Counted from the first letter of the stretch, positions 49,501 to 61,592 are shown. The stretch is DNA of 64,000 nucleotides from Tetrastigma voinierianum (GCA_016808115.1 JAEQBH010002870.1:124001-188000), one strand, 5' to 3'. Notes: generated by a model not told the origin, from the letters alone. Translations and numbers: made by a program.

Positions 49501-50752
49501 TTTTCTTTTTCACTCTAAACACTTAAATCTGATGCATTATACCCATTTCAACATAACACACAATTCACTATCAAACCCTAACTCCTTACTCTCACTTTGA
49601 TTTTGTCAAAACCCTAACCTAAACCATGCAGGCTTTTCAATTGATATTAAATTCAGCACCATTAAACCTAAATACCATCAATTTAACATCCATACCAAAT
49701 TTAAGACATTAAACATGGAAAACATCAAACTTTGCAACTTTCCCAATTACGAAAAACTTACTTGTTTCTGGAGTTTCTTCTACTCTTCCTTGATTACCAC
49801 TACATCACTTCTGAAAGCTTGAACGAGAGTAAAAATCACATCTCATACCTTTGCCCTTCACTTTTTTCTCTTTCTCTTGCTTCTCCTTTCTCTCCCTTCC
49901 TTCTCTCTCTTTCTCTTCCCCTCCCCTCCTTTCTCCACGGTTCTCCCCTCCTGAGCCAACTTATCTTATATTTAGATTTGCTTCACACTTGACAAAATTG
50001 CCCTTCCCACTTTCTGCAAAATTACCTTGAACCAAAGAAGCTTCATTGGTCCATTCTAATGAATCAAATCTATTTCAACCTATTATTTTATTCATAACTT
50101 AATACAGAAAGGTTTTAATTGGCTCACAAGAAATATCTCCCTTATAGCAGATTTTATCTCGCCACCTTATAACGCTTTTATACCGATTAAACAAAATATT
50201 CTGCGGTCGCCTAAACTTCAAATTGACCATGAAATATTTAATTAAATCCTTCACATTGATTCCATGTCTAAATCATCGTAAATCGGATTTAAAATCATTA
50301 AACCTGAACCTGATAATAGCGCATATTACCCGACCACGCTCGACCACCCTCGAAACTATCCAAACGGACCGCTTTCACTTCTTTACTTCAGTTTCGTTAG
50401 TCTTTATGATATATTCTCGACATTTTTTCGTATTTTTCGGCCCAAGCACTCTCCTAAAATTTCAATACAGGTTCAATCATCCAAATCACTATTCACTTAA
50501 ATCTCCTATTCTTCTTCTAAATATCGTCAAAGTCATAGGAACCGAAATTTCTTTAAATTCCTTTGCAAACCCCCTCCATCCGGATATAATAAGAAAAATC
50601 ACTATTTCTTAGGCATTCTAAGTTACACTAAAATTCCACATCATGTCCAAATGACGTCCGAGCGTTTCTAATTTCTAAGCTACCCTCGCTTTCTATCATT
50701 AGACCTCAAATCGTCAAAACTACTATTATAACATTAAATCGTCAGTTTTACA
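46571..50752 (-). mobile_element. 3' LTR of element C (4.18 kb)
   Basis: Bounded by TGAAGGATCC and TTTTACA. It is about 0.5 kb longer than its partner because the minisatellite and its T/C-rich edge occur twice (47330-47850 and 47860-48310). The right third (48850-50740) aligns closely with 56300-58195. Open frames at 49732-49992 and 50223-50612 are LTR sequence. Confidence 0.92.
47320..48310 (-). repeat. Doubled LTR minisatellite block
   Basis: Units read AAATCCATTTATGC, TTTAAACATTT, TGCCTTAAACTTTCTTTCAATAAATACTTATACATT on this strand (given in pieces). A CTTTCTTT..TTTTC edge plus a block with GAAATAAA.CAC.CGAAC occurs at 47760-47840 and again at 48240-48290, marking a ~0.5-kb tandem duplication. 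Confidence 0.85.
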
Positions 50753-50768
50753 ATCACTCCCTCCTTAT
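50753..50768 (-). other. Polypurine tract of element C
   Basis: On the minus strand this reads AAGGAGGGAGTGAT just before the TGTAAAAC LTR start. It would prime plus-strand synthesis. Confidence 0.75.
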
Positions 50769-50805
50769 GTAACTTCGTCCTCGAAATTAAAACATTCGGG
50801 GTGAC

Positions 50806-51900
50806 CTACATCAAAAAGAGATGGAATAATGCTCTCTTCATCTCGCTCCTCATGTTCAGATGATTCTCTATAATAAATACCTTCTCACCAATAATATCTT
50901 GTTGCGCAGAACCCATGCTCTCGATAGTCGTAGATCTCGCACCGGTTCCCTTCTTTCGTATGTCAAATTCTCCTATATTTCCACTCGGGGTTGCTCCTTG
51001 GTCAATACATGTGTAGGGTGGTCCGGTATGTACTTCTGCGGCTATAGAAACATGGAAAACATTGTGAATGCGATCGAGGCTCGATGGCACCCAATCGACA
51101 TGCCACCTCTCCAATCCTCTCAACAACTCGATGGCCCAATATATCGTGACTCCACTCTTCCACTGCTTCCCAAATCTTAGTACATTCTTCCATGGGGAAA
51201 CCCTCAAAATACCATATCCCCACTCGAACTCTAGGTCCCTACATGATCATTCAGATAACTTTTCTCTGCCTACTCGTGCAATTTTCACTATCCCCTTATA
51301 ACTTTGATCTTATCACAAGTCACTTGAACACGACCTACTAATTTCTTTCACTTACCTCATCCTAACATACTAGAGTTCGACATTTCCGGTCTATAAAGAG
51401 TTTCATAGTGGCTATACTAATATCGACTGATAATCATGACATGAAAATCCCATCGTGGGGTAGATGGGTGTCCTGTACTCTCCTAACTCCATAACACATG
51501 CCCTTGCTAGGTCTCTAAAGTCTCAGATAGCTCCTCGCATCACATCCGCCCATGGATGAAAAGTCGCATCGGCGCGCTTTAGTGCCAAGGGCATTCTCAG
51601 AACCGACCAAACTGCAGGTAAACCGTGATCTTCGTCAAAACAATGGAAATTGGCCAATCTACTTCTGACCCCTCTCATTTCCATTTTGGTCGAATTATGC
51701 ACAAACCATATTCCATTTTATTCTTCCATTTTCACTCTAATCACTCCCACCATCGTGCCTTATACCTAAATTTCAATTATCCGTGATCTTGAACTGAAGC
51801 TCTAACTCGTCGATCAACACAGATGTACATGAAATGTGGCTAACAATGCCCCGAATCACGCTCAGTCTCACACCTAAGCGACCTCAATCTCTATTAGTCG
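50806..51900 (-). pseudogene. Integrase region of element C
   Basis: The C-terminal part is readable at 51240-50806: SPWKNVLRFGKQWK, RIGEVA in the neighbouring frame, and SLDRIHNVFHVS, the conserved integrase C-terminal motifs of gypsy elements. A chromodomain would follow; the frame there is unclear. The core between 51250 and 51900 is not cleanly readable. The open + frames over this stretch are shadows. Confidence 0.8.
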
Positions 51901-51963
51901 AGGAAGACGCACGGCCCTCAAGTGCGAGTAGGGAACTCATTAGTGTTTTACCAAGAGCATTTG

Positions 51964-52215
51964 CTAACACGTCATTTTCCAAAGATGATATTCAATGGTA
52001 CATTCATAATCCTGATCGCTCAATCCATCTCTCCGCCTCATGTTCGCCCTTCGCGCAACAGATACTACAAGCTCCTGAGTGATCTGTAAAATCCCACAGT
52101 GGCACTCCATAATGCCCATATCCTCGCAAGGGCAACACCACGGTCGGCTAGCTCTCGTCGGTGTAGGATACTCCGTTTCATGCTTCTTCAATCGTATAGA
52201 AGCATATGCAATCAC
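51964..52215 (-). pseudogene. RNase H of element C
   Basis: One frame reads IAYASIRLKKHETEYPT at its start and DQDYECTIEYH near its end. These match the gypsy RNase H phrases IAYASRQLKxHExNYPTHDLEL and LIKDYDCTIEYHPGKAN. The region between is shifted, since the FTDHKSL block is missing in this frame and the spacing is too short; an internal deletion is likely. Confidence 0.85.
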
Positions 52216-52539
52216 CTTTGGTCATCTCCGTATTAATACATAACTTATACCATGCCTAGGGGTATCACAATACACCCAAAGCCATCCCCGCCCGATGGGA
52301 AATGTAAGTACTAGAGCCAGGACTCCACCCTTTCAATTCATCAAACTCAACAGACAAGCCTCGACCATAAAAATGGTTCCTCTTCTTGTCAACAGTCAAA
52401 GGTATTATTTAGAAAATCCTCAACTAACTTTATTTATAATATCTCGCCAAACCCAGAAACCTCTTATCTCCTCGTAACACTCGTAGGAGGCTGCCAATTC
52501 AAGATAGTCGACCTTCTCTATGGATCCAATCGAGATCCC

Positions 52540-53000
52540 TTCAGTGTAAACCATGTGTCCTAAAAAGGCGGCCACTATCGGAGCCAAAACAGACACCTCT
52601 TACCCGAGCTTTAGCATATGGGCAACCTATGTTCCCCGCAATGTTTTCTGCACTATCCTCATGCCTCAGATGTCTCTCTCCACGCTCCTAATAGATCAAG
52701 ATATCATCAATAAACAAGATAACAAACTGATCTTAAGTAAGGGCCTGAAACTCGCTCACGGATCCACAGCCGGTCAGCACTGTATCCAAATGGCATGACT
52801 TAGAAACTCAAAATGCCCGTGCATCGTGGTTCCCGGTCGCCGCCTTGGGAACATCCTCATCATGAAGTCTCAACTTATCCAATTCACTTCCACTAACCAA
52901 GGCTCATGACAACATCTCAGAAGCCTTAAATTGGGTTTTTATTAGTATCCTTAAAGTGAAAACCTATAATGCCCTTCACCTAGCAAAAATTACATTTATA
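52540..53000 (-). pseudogene. Reverse transcriptase of element C
   Basis: On the minus strand at about 52733-52690 the frame reads DQFVILFIDDILIY, the gypsy RT active site with both aspartates, followed by RSVERHLRHEDS-like sequence equivalent to the EEHxxHL segment. The upstream RT blocks (FMDLM, KIDLRSGYHQ) could not be read with confidence. Frames are broken. Confidence 0.8.
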
Positions 53001-54500
53001 CCTTAATCCTCAATTCCTTCTTCTTAAAACATTAATCAACACATTCCATTAGAATTTAATCATCTAATTGATTAAAAATCAATGAAACTCAACTTTTCCA
53101 TACTTCTCCTTAATGTGGTCAAATCCTACATGTCACATTCATAATTATTTCTTCACTTTCCATTTTCTTTCAAACATTATATTTGATAATTCATCCAATG
53201 TCATTGATTTACTTAAACTAAATCAAACTAAATGCATTTCCACTAAACCCTTTCGCCTAACCTCTCATCTCATTTTCTCTTTCAACTTTTAATTCCATTA
53301 ATTCCATTAATTCTTCATGACTAAGTAATAAGGCTAAATCAATTAAAACCAATCAAACCACATACTTCCATTAACATCCAAGGTTGACTTTAAATTGACA
53401 ATCCTTTATAATCTCATTCTTCTTTTTCAATTTCTAGCAAAAATCAACCTAGAATCATGTCAATTTAATAGCTAAAGCCTTAATATCCCAATTGGAGGTT
53501 TAGATAAATAATCCATAAAACCCTAATTTGCTTTACCTGAACCTCCCTAAACTCCACATCGACCCACCCGCTTGCCCCCGACTCATGTAGCCTCGGATCA
53601 AACCCATGCTCCTCCATCCTTAATCGCGGGGCTCCTCACTACCTGCCAGATCACAAGGGTGGGTCTGCCAGACGCCACTTCTGTGGTCCAAATCTCGATC
53701 AAAACCTACAAGAAATTTCAAGCCATGATGGACCTTTTACTTTTCCATTTTATCTTTATCATCGATTCAACTTTTCAAGCAATGATACATGCGACTAACT
53801 TTCTCGATACATAATCTGCGGGTACTGAATAAGGACCTCATATCCTACAATTTATCAGAAATGCATTATGTATAAGATCATGTACTTATATGTTAATCTA
53901 TCATTAGAATCGTCTTCTTCATCTCTTTTTTTTTTTCAACAATCATCCTGACACTGATTCCTCGAAATATCGATCTCCCATGTCCTCTAATTGCTCATCC
54001 CCGTTTAAACCCGTAGAACATTATCATTTCCATGTTGAAGTAAAGAATGATTTTCATTCCAACGAATAGACCTCATTTGACAAGTCCGGCTTATTACATT
54101 ACTATTCTCCTAAGATATTGATGATGATGGGACTCTTTCTACACATGCCTACAATGAAATTCCACTTTTATAAAGGATCTTTCACTCACACTATTCCTAT
54201 CCTCCATGTAATCTTGAAATTAAAGTCCAAGACTCCTTTGTCTACAAATCTTCCAACTCAAAAGATCTAGTATTATTTCCTATAAATGAAAAACCTCAGA
54301 TTTCGTGGTGATAATAATGCCTCAGAGCTCTTCGTGGCGAGCCTGGCCGACGACGCATTTTCCGTGGAATCTGCAATTTTACTATGTCATAATGTATATG
54401 ATTTTAAATCACATAAATAATTTATGAAATTTTAAATAAAACATTAAAACAATCATATAGAAATAAAATTTCTAAATCTTTATAACATTTTCGAAACCGT
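53001..54500 (-). pseudogene. Presumed gag/protease region of element C
   Basis: By position this carries gag and protease. It is decayed: no zinc knuckle or DTG was identified by eye. The segment 53000-53520 is AT-rich and looks noncoding on both strands. Confidence 0.45.
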
Positions 54501-54512
54501 GGCTCGATACCA
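54501..54512 (-). other. Primer binding site of element C
   Basis: Reads TGGTATCGAGCC on the minus strand, three bases from the 5' LTR. One change and one missing base separate it from the tRNA-iMet site TGGTATCAGAGCC. Confidence 0.85.
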
Positions 54513-54515
54513 CGC

Positions 54516-57500
54516 TGAAGGATCCCACCCGGACAATCCTCATGAACCCGAGGATCTCCTGACTCCAATGGATATAGAAACTTTTTCTTAAACACAAATA
54601 AAAATCCATGGAGCGAACTCCCTTTACAATCCTTAACATATCTTTAAAAAAGCCAATGCTAAGTTTATGATAAATTTTTTTTCTTTCTTTCTTTTTGTTT
54701 TTCAAACACCGGGATTTTCTTAAAATCGCTGTAGTTTCTTCCGTTTGACTTTCCCAGTAAATTTACAAAACCCGATAAAAGCATTTCAAAAACACTTATA
54801 AACTTCAATTTTATACTCATATTAGGACTCGCCCACAACCAAATCAACACAAATATACATACATATACATTTGGTTACTTCAAATCATCAAAACATTCAA
54901 ACCTCTTAAATCTACGCAATATTTTTATCAAAACATTTTCGGGTCGGTGCTCTTACTCTCTAAGCCACCGCCTGCGTACTCGGGCTCCACCAGGATCAGC
55001 CCACGTAGTTCCTTTCAACTTTATGCTGACACATATATGGCTAACAAAAAATATCTAACATGAACAATATGCAAAATTATATATACAATGAAATCACAAA
55101 TTTGCTCCCATCACGCTCGACTCACTCCATGAGGCACCCCATCACAAGACCTCGCCTTCGTGGGTCCTCGAAATGTTTTTGAAACATATAGAAAAAGAAT
55201 GAGCTAAAGGAGCCTAGCTGAGTGTACATTTTCATTAAAACATTTTCAGATATACCAAAAATAATAAGGCCTTATACAATTAAAATCCATTTATACCTTA
55301 AACATTTAAGGTTTTATACTTTCTTTCTCTCAATAAACACTATGTATTGAAACCATTTATGTTTTTAAAATATTTGTACCTTAAACTTTCTTTCAATAAA
55401 TACTAGTACATTTAAAAATCCATTTATGCTTTGAAACATTTATGCCTTAAACTTTCTTTCACAAATACTTATACATTTAAAATCCATTTATGCTTTGAAA
55501 CATTTATACCTTAAACTTTATTTCTTTCCTTCAATACATACTTATAATAAATTAAAATCCATTTATACTCTAAACATTTACGCCTTTATACTTTCTTTTC
55601 AATAAACACTTAGGCTAAATCCATTTATGCTTTAAACATTTGTACCTTAAACTTTCTTTCAATAAATACTTATACATTTAAAATCCATTTATGCTTTTAA
55701 ACATTTATGCCTTAAACTTCTTTCTTCTTTCCTCCGAGGAACCCAAAGGGAAAGAACATAATCTGTAATGGGCTTCCTAAATCACTTTGGTGAGGGACAA
55801 ATATATCTGCCAGAACCACTATACGCGAGAACTCACGCTTGCATAGGTTCCAGCCATAGCACTCATCACTTGTATGATATTACCTGCATTAATTCTACCT
55901 CCTCAAGTTAGTAACCTATAACTTTACCCTCTAAATCCTTACACGCTGCTTATTCTACTGATATCGCTCTATAAATACCATGGGTTAGGTAAATCCACTA
56001 GAAACATTTATCAAAAATATATTAGAGGGTCCATTTAAACTTTATTTAACATGAAAACTCATATATATATATGCGTAAATATACATATGCATTCCTTAGT
56101 AATGTTTTTTAAACTTTCATACTGCCTTAACATATGTATTATTATGGTAATTTACAAATATATATATATTGGTTTTTATAAACATGTACATTAAATTTTT
56201 CATTTACATCAAAACTTTTCATTTAGGCAATATAAACATTTACATTAAATTTTCATTTTAACATCAAAATCATTCACTTTAAAACCACTTGAAACATCAT
56301 TTTTACACTGCGCCTCACCGCTCATCCCGCCTTGCTTCCCCGTTGAGTTCCCGCTCCCGTCCGGGCAGTCCTTTCACCTTTTCCAAGAAAAATCACAACA
56401 CACATTAACCATAATTTCCATTTAATCCACCATAAACACTATCTGATGGTTATTATTCCTCTGAATCTATTTTACTAGAACAACCAATCCAACTGATCAT
56501 CCAAACTAAAGTTATGGCATTTTCATGCCAACTAGTCATTTTACCTCGATTTTTCTAGTGACAGTTTGTCATCATTTTTCTGAGGTCTTGACTTCTCATA
56601 TTTTGACACTATGTCCTATACCATTTAAAGTCAAGGTGCTAAGGGTTCGACCCAATTTGAATCACCCACCCGAGCAATCAACCACTTTACGTCCAAACAA
56701 CCGGCTAATCTATGTTCAAAAACTGAACCAGAAAGTGGCTTACACATGGCCCTACTTTGAGGAATATTTAGGCCACTTAGACTGTAGAATTTGGCGATAC
56801 CTTCTTCTTAAGTTTTGTTCTCCTTCAAGTCTATTTTACATAGCCACTTAAATCACTCAAATCGGATCAAAATTGAGCAAGTTATGGCCAAAATACCAAA
56901 ACTGGTCAAAACAGAAAACAGGACATTTCCTGTACCGAGACTGCTGCCCAAAAATTGACCAAAATGTGTTTCTCTTCCATTTTTCTTTCACTCAAACACT
57001 TAAATCTGATGATTATACCTATTTCCAACATAACACACAATTCACTTTATCAAACCCTAAACCTACTTCCAATTTGATTTTGTCAAACCCCTAACCTAAA
57101 CCATGGCTTTCTCTCAATTGATATTAAATTCAAGACCATTAAACCTTAAATACCATCAATTTAACATCCATACTCAGAATTTAAGACATTAAACATGGAA
57201 ACATCAAACCCCAACTTTCCCACCATGAAAACTTACTTGTTTCTTTGAGTTTTTGGCTCTTCTCCTTGATTACCACTCAAGATCACTGAAAAGCTGGAAT
57301 TATATAAAAATCACATCTCATACCTCGCTCTTCACTTTTTCTTTTCTCGCTTCCTTTCTCCTTTCCTTTCTCTTTTCTTCCTCTCCTTTCCTCCTACGGG
57401 CCTCCTCCTTTGAGCCAACCTAATATCTTATATTTAGATTTTGCTTCACACTTGACAAAATTGCCTTTCCCACTTGGGTTAAAAATTACCCTTGAACCAA

Positions 57501-58204
57501 AGAAGCCTATCGGGTCCATTTCAATGAATCACAACCATAATCATATTATTTTATTCATAACTTAGTCATTAAGAAAGGTTTTAATTTGGTTTCACAAGAA
57601 AATATCTCCTTATAGCAGATTTATCTCGCTTTCACCTATACCGCTTTTTATACCGACAAGAATGTCGCATTATTCTATGGTCGCTGTCAAACTTCAAATC
57701 AATTACGAGTTTTAATTAAATCCTTCACATTGGATTCCGTGCCTGAAATCATCGAACGCGATTTAAAATCATTAAAATCTGAACCGGACACATGATATTA
57801 CCCGACCACGCTCGATCACTCCGGAAACTATCCAAACTGACTTCGTTTCACTTTATTTCGCCATAGTCTTTATGATATTCCCGATGATTGTATTTTCGGC
57901 CCAATTAAAAAATTTCAACAGCCCCGAATCTCCACCCAAATCACTATTCACTTAAATCTCCTATTCTCTTCTAAATATCGGGCTAAAGTCATAGGAACCG
58001 AAATTTCTTTAAAATTCCCTTAAACCCTCCATCCTAGGACATAATAAGAAAATCACTACTTAGTGGCATTCAATTCTTCGGAAAATTCCACATCATGTCC
58101 AAATGACGTCCTAGCTGCCTAAATTCTGCTACCCTCGCTTTCTATCATTAGACCTCAAATCATTCTAAAACTACTATTATAACATTAAATCAAATGGTTT
58201 TATA
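54516..58204 (-). mobile_element. 5' LTR of element C (3.69 kb)
   Basis: Bounded by TGAAGGATCC at 54516 and the GTTTTATA end at 58204. The minisatellite at 55250-55740 is a single block. Long identical stretches with 46571-50752 (for example around 56755-56870 versus 49300-49410) alternate with many one-base indels. Confidence 0.92.
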
Positions 58205-58209
58205 CAAAC
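58205..58209. repeat. Target-site duplication, right (CAAAC)
   Basis: Matches 46566-46570. The adjoining LTR end is slightly corrupted (TTTTATA instead of TTTTACA), so the boundary could shift by two bases. Confidence 0.7.
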
Positions 58210-59160
58210 TTTTTTCAAGGAATGCATCGACTCTAATTTCACCTGCACTCAATCGAGGGCTATACCTCGATTGGACACCAGAGAACTTGAAGTTCTAGAC
58301 CTTGAAATAACAAAATAAATGATACGCTTCATTGGTTAGGAGCCTTCCAAAGTCGCATGTTCTTGATTTGCGCCTAATCATTTCATGGCTACATGTAGTT
58401 TTCCAAAATCAACCTCTTCACGGTCTAAGAATCATTGATCTTGCTCACAATGATTTCGAGGGCAACTTGCCTGAAATGTATTTGAGAAGTTTGAAAGCAA
58501 CAATGAATATCGATGAAGGCAACATGACAGGAAGATACATGGGGGGCGCTTATTATGAAGATTCCACAAGGGCGACGATAAAAGGGTTTTAGGAATGGAA
58601 TTTCAGGAAAATTCACTTTCTACGCTAAATTGATTTGTCCAACACAATTCCAAGGAGAGATTCCGAGTGCATTGGGAATCTCATTCACTTTGAGGGCTCA
58701 ACTTGTTCAATAACTACTCCATGTGACACATCCCATTATCTTTCAAATTTCAAGACGCCAACTTCAGATCTTTCTTCAAACAACTTGAGTGGGAGAATTA
58801 AGAACTAACAAGTTTGATGTTTTCAAGTTTTGAATCTTTCTCAAAATCATTCATCGATTTATACCTCAAGGCAAATGTTTTGTGACATTTGGAAATGATT
58901 CATACTACGAAAACTCAGGATTATGTGGATTTCTATTATCCAAGAGAAGTACAACTGATGAAGTGTTATAGCCTTCACAAGAAATAGAACCAGAGTTTGA
59001 AATTGGAATTGAATGGAAAATCACATTGATGGGATATGGATGTGGGCTGGTAATTGGGTTTTCTCTTAGTTATCTCATTTCCTTAAGGGAAAACTTGAAT
59101 GGTTTCAGGCGTATTTATTCATAAGGAATATTCACAAGAAATTATAAGGGAAAAAAATAG
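58210..59160 (+). pseudogene. RLP2 body, 3' part
   Basis: It continues the RLP frame broken at 46570. Readable: LRIIDLAHNDFEGNLPEMYL (58423-58482), the linker with NIDEGNMTGRYMG (58505-58545), the IDLSNT and LSSNNLSGRI LRR phrases (58625-58800), a VLNLSQNH phrase (58840), the F-GNDSYYEN-GLCGF segment (58888-58935), a membrane span near 59030-59090 and a short tail with IHKK. Frameshifts occur at about ten places. The order and spacing match RLP1 36950-37822. Together with 45124-46570 it forms the second RLP copy. Confidence 0.85.
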
Positions 59161-59690
59161 AGCACTCATAAGGAGGAGCACCTAAGAAGCTAACTTGTTC
59201 CACTCTCATTTTATTGTGTGTTGTGTATTGCAAATGGCTTTTACATTTTTATGTGAGAAAATAATCCATTTTTTCATTATAAGTGTAATCTTGTTTCTGA
59301 GGTATAAATAATTTTTTTCCTTTTTACATTTATTTATATATATAAATGTATAAATATATATATATATATATGCATGCTTATAATTTGAAAGAGCAAATGT
59401 CATATCTTGAAACTATATAAATAGATAATTATCAAAGACTTTTGGGGAGGCTTTTGGATACATTTCATTTTTTATCAAGAGGCTTAAATACCTTCCTGCT
59501 TAACATTATGTTCCTCGATTACTTTTTGGGATCATGATCAATCTTCTCATCAATGGTCTCCTTACAAGAATCTAAACAAGGTAGACCTAGATGCAAACCA
59601 ACAAATGACAAATGACTCAATCCTTTCAATTCACTAGATTCCACCCGATTGAATTATTGTTCACCTACCATTCTTAAATCAAATGTTAGA
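59161..59690 (+). repeat. RLP2 3' flank (duplicate of RLP1 3' flank)
   Basis: Collinear with 37823-38500. It includes a short (AT)n run at 59335-59372. Noncoding. Confidence 0.75.
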
Positions 59691-61280
59691 CAAAGGAAGG
59701 AAAGAAAGGTCGATTTTTCTCTAATAAATATAGTCGTGAACCCTACCGCTCACTTCTCTTTCACTTGATCGAATTCTTGAATCCTTCTTTTCAAAAAGAG
59801 TTGTCCTCTATTCTTCTTGAAACAATTACTCAGGTCTTTCCTTTCCATCCCAATTTATTTAAGAACAATAATTTTATTTATATTGGAATATAAATAGACT
59901 CAATTATTTTCAACTAGTAATTTTTTTCATTAAAACAAGTACAGAATCGATGTGTTCAGCGGCCCTAATCGGGACCACACAAAGAGATAGAATTAATACA
60001 ACCAAAGGACCCAAGCTCACTTAACATTAGATCCATGAGTCAATCCCAAGCTCACTTAACATTAGATCCATGAGTCAATCCCAAGCTCAATCAAGATTTT
60101 TTTCATGGAACAAACAATTTTATCGACTTTAGAAGAATTTGTTAGAGACATCTTTGTCATATTCTTAGGCAATCTAAATCGTATGTTTTTTAGCAACGTC
60201 TCACATGATGGTAGAACAAGTCACAGTGGATACAACTTATCACCTTTATCAGGCTGTCACAACTGTGTCGCTATGGATGATAGAACAAGTCATGTGACAT
60301 CTTCCTTATTTGGCTCATATGATCTTGGGGTAAATTTTATGCAAACTGGGTAACAATATTTTTGTGTGATGAATAAGGAAAAGTAGAGGAGAATATTGGG
60401 AAATATTGGTCGATAAAATCGTAGAGATTGGATCTTATTTAGAAAATTATGTGAAGGAAGATATCGTTTTGATTTAATATGCAACAGACCAATATTGAGA
60501 TGATTATGGCCTATCGAGATAGTTAGGTAACATAGAGATGATGAATATCGAGAAGATCTCAAAAGGTCATTTAAAAAGGCAAGACATTTTCTCAATGGAT
60601 TCATTCATACACAAAGGGATTTTCATAAAAGACAATGGCAAATGATTCAATTTCTTCAATCGATTGGATTCCCATCGATTGATTGGAATTATTGTCTTAC
60701 TTATAAGTTTATGTGTTAATGGAACATTTTTCCCATCTATATAACCCAAAGACAAGAATGACTATATTGATGATTGAGAAACCACACAATTAAGGTTTCG
60801 CTGCTTTTTTTTTTTTAACACATGTAAAACAAATTTCACGCAGAATTATTTTTCAAAATTAGAACACTTATTTAAAGAAAGTGCAAATGATTAAGAAATT
60901 TGATTTAAGGAAAATATTTCTTGTGAAAATAAATAAGAGCTTTCTTTTCTTTGAATGACATGATCATCCATTCTAAAGTATGCTAAAAAAAAGAGGTTAC
61001 TTTATCACCATGAGAAAAAAGAAGAAGATTTAATAGAAACCCTAATTAAATTGTTAAACTTCCAAAAAATCCACCCCACTTCATACCTCTGCCCACATTA
61101 ATTTAAGTCACACCAATAATTTAATTTATCGACTAGACCAAAATACATTTTTTGGTCATTCTTTTCTTAGTACTTTCTATTCTAAGTAAGAAACAAATAA
61201 AAAAATTACTAATATTATGAGCTTTCCATGTCAGGAAGTCTTCCTCCAAGTCTTATTGTTTTATTCCCAAATGTCTCAAT
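59691..61280. other. Intergenic; third partial copy of the RLP 3' flank
   Basis: No certain gene. An 82-codon open stretch at 60105-60353 has no recognisable domain. At 60640-60715 the phrase TTCAATCGATTGGATTCC..GATTG.TTGGAATTATTGT matches 38310-38350 and 59620-59660, a third trace of the RLP 3' flank. Confidence 0.55.
60011..60089. repeat. 35-bp tandem repeat
   Basis: Two perfect units starting at 60011 and 60046 and a nine-base third start at 60081. Each begins CCAAGCTCAC and ends GAGTCAATC. Confidence 0.97.
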
Positions 61281-61287
61281 AAACCTT

Positions 61288-61294
61288 TATAAAT
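61288..61294 (+). promoter_or_regulatory. Candidate TATA box of the CYP714-like exon
   Basis: TATAAAT lies 49 bp before the ATG at 61337 and 25 bp before the ATG at 61313. With a normal 25-35 bp distance to the transcription start, the first ATG would be at or before the start site, which favours 61337. Confidence 0.45.
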
Positions 61295-61336
61295 GTATTC
61301 TCAATTTCATCAATGAAAGAAATACAACCCAATATA

Positions 61337-61592
61337 ATGGAGGCAATTGCTAAAGTGTTCATATCGTTAGCTTTGTTGGGTGCTTTTGGATTGTTTTTCC
61401 GACTGTATAATGCCTTGGTGGTGAAGCCGGAAAAGCTGAGATCTACTATGAGAAATCAAGGAATCAGTGGCCCGCCGTTGTCTTTTTTGTTAGGAAACAT
61501 AAAGGAGATCAAGAATTCACAGTCTAAGTGGTTAAGAACTCATTCATTGACACTCAATAACCTGTTGTCGCTTCTTTTCCCCTTTTCGAGCG
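61337..61592 (+). pseudogene. Cytochrome P450 CYP714-like first exon, 5' part
   Basis: CYP714 enzymes are ER-bound monooxygenases; characterised members modify gibberellins. The frame reads MEAIAKVF, a hydrophobic anchor (residues 5-22, LALLGAFGLFFRLYN), a basic KPEKLRSTMRNQGI stretch, the proline hinge GISGPPLSFLLGN (residues 42-54) and IKEIKNSQSK, a pattern typical of CYP714. Near residue 80, LLFPF equals the family's LFPFFExWRKxYG, but the match stops at about 61585. A donor-like GTAAAATG at 61593 is out of keeping with the usual exon end. The upstream ATG at 61313 adds eight residues and sits too close to the TATA box. No haem-binding, I-helix or K-helix motif appears in the remaining 2.4 kb. 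It is either a truncated fragment or the first exon of a gene extending past the window with a repeat-filled intron. Confidence 0.75.

Larger units (their letters stand above)
46571..58204 (-). mobile_element. Ty3/gypsy element C, complete structure, inside RLP2
   Basis: 11.6 kb on the minus strand: 5' LTR at 54516-58204, primer site at 54501-54512, internal region with RT, RNase H and integrase in the gypsy order, polypurine tract at 50753-50768, and 3' LTR at 46571-50752, flanked by CAAAC repeats. Same family as element A (shared LTR minisatellite and ends). The coding region is frameshifted in this sequence. The long LTRs and integrase end suggest the chromovirus branch, by family knowledge rather than proof. 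Confidence 0.92.

Noticed and set aside
49732..50612. Two open frames of 86 and 129 residues on the + strand
   Set aside because: Both lie in the LTR of element C and are not kept open in the partner LTR at 57230-58100.
60105..60353. 82-residue open frame as a small gene
   Set aside because: No recognisable domain, no splice or promoter context, and an internal near-repeat in the DNA (GATGGTAGAACAAGTCA / GATGATAGAACAAGTCA) explains its peptide pattern.
61313..61336. Upstream ATG as the start of the P450 exon
   Set aside because: It is only 25 bp from the TATA-like box, and the added residues do not resemble the family N-terminus; 61337 fits better.
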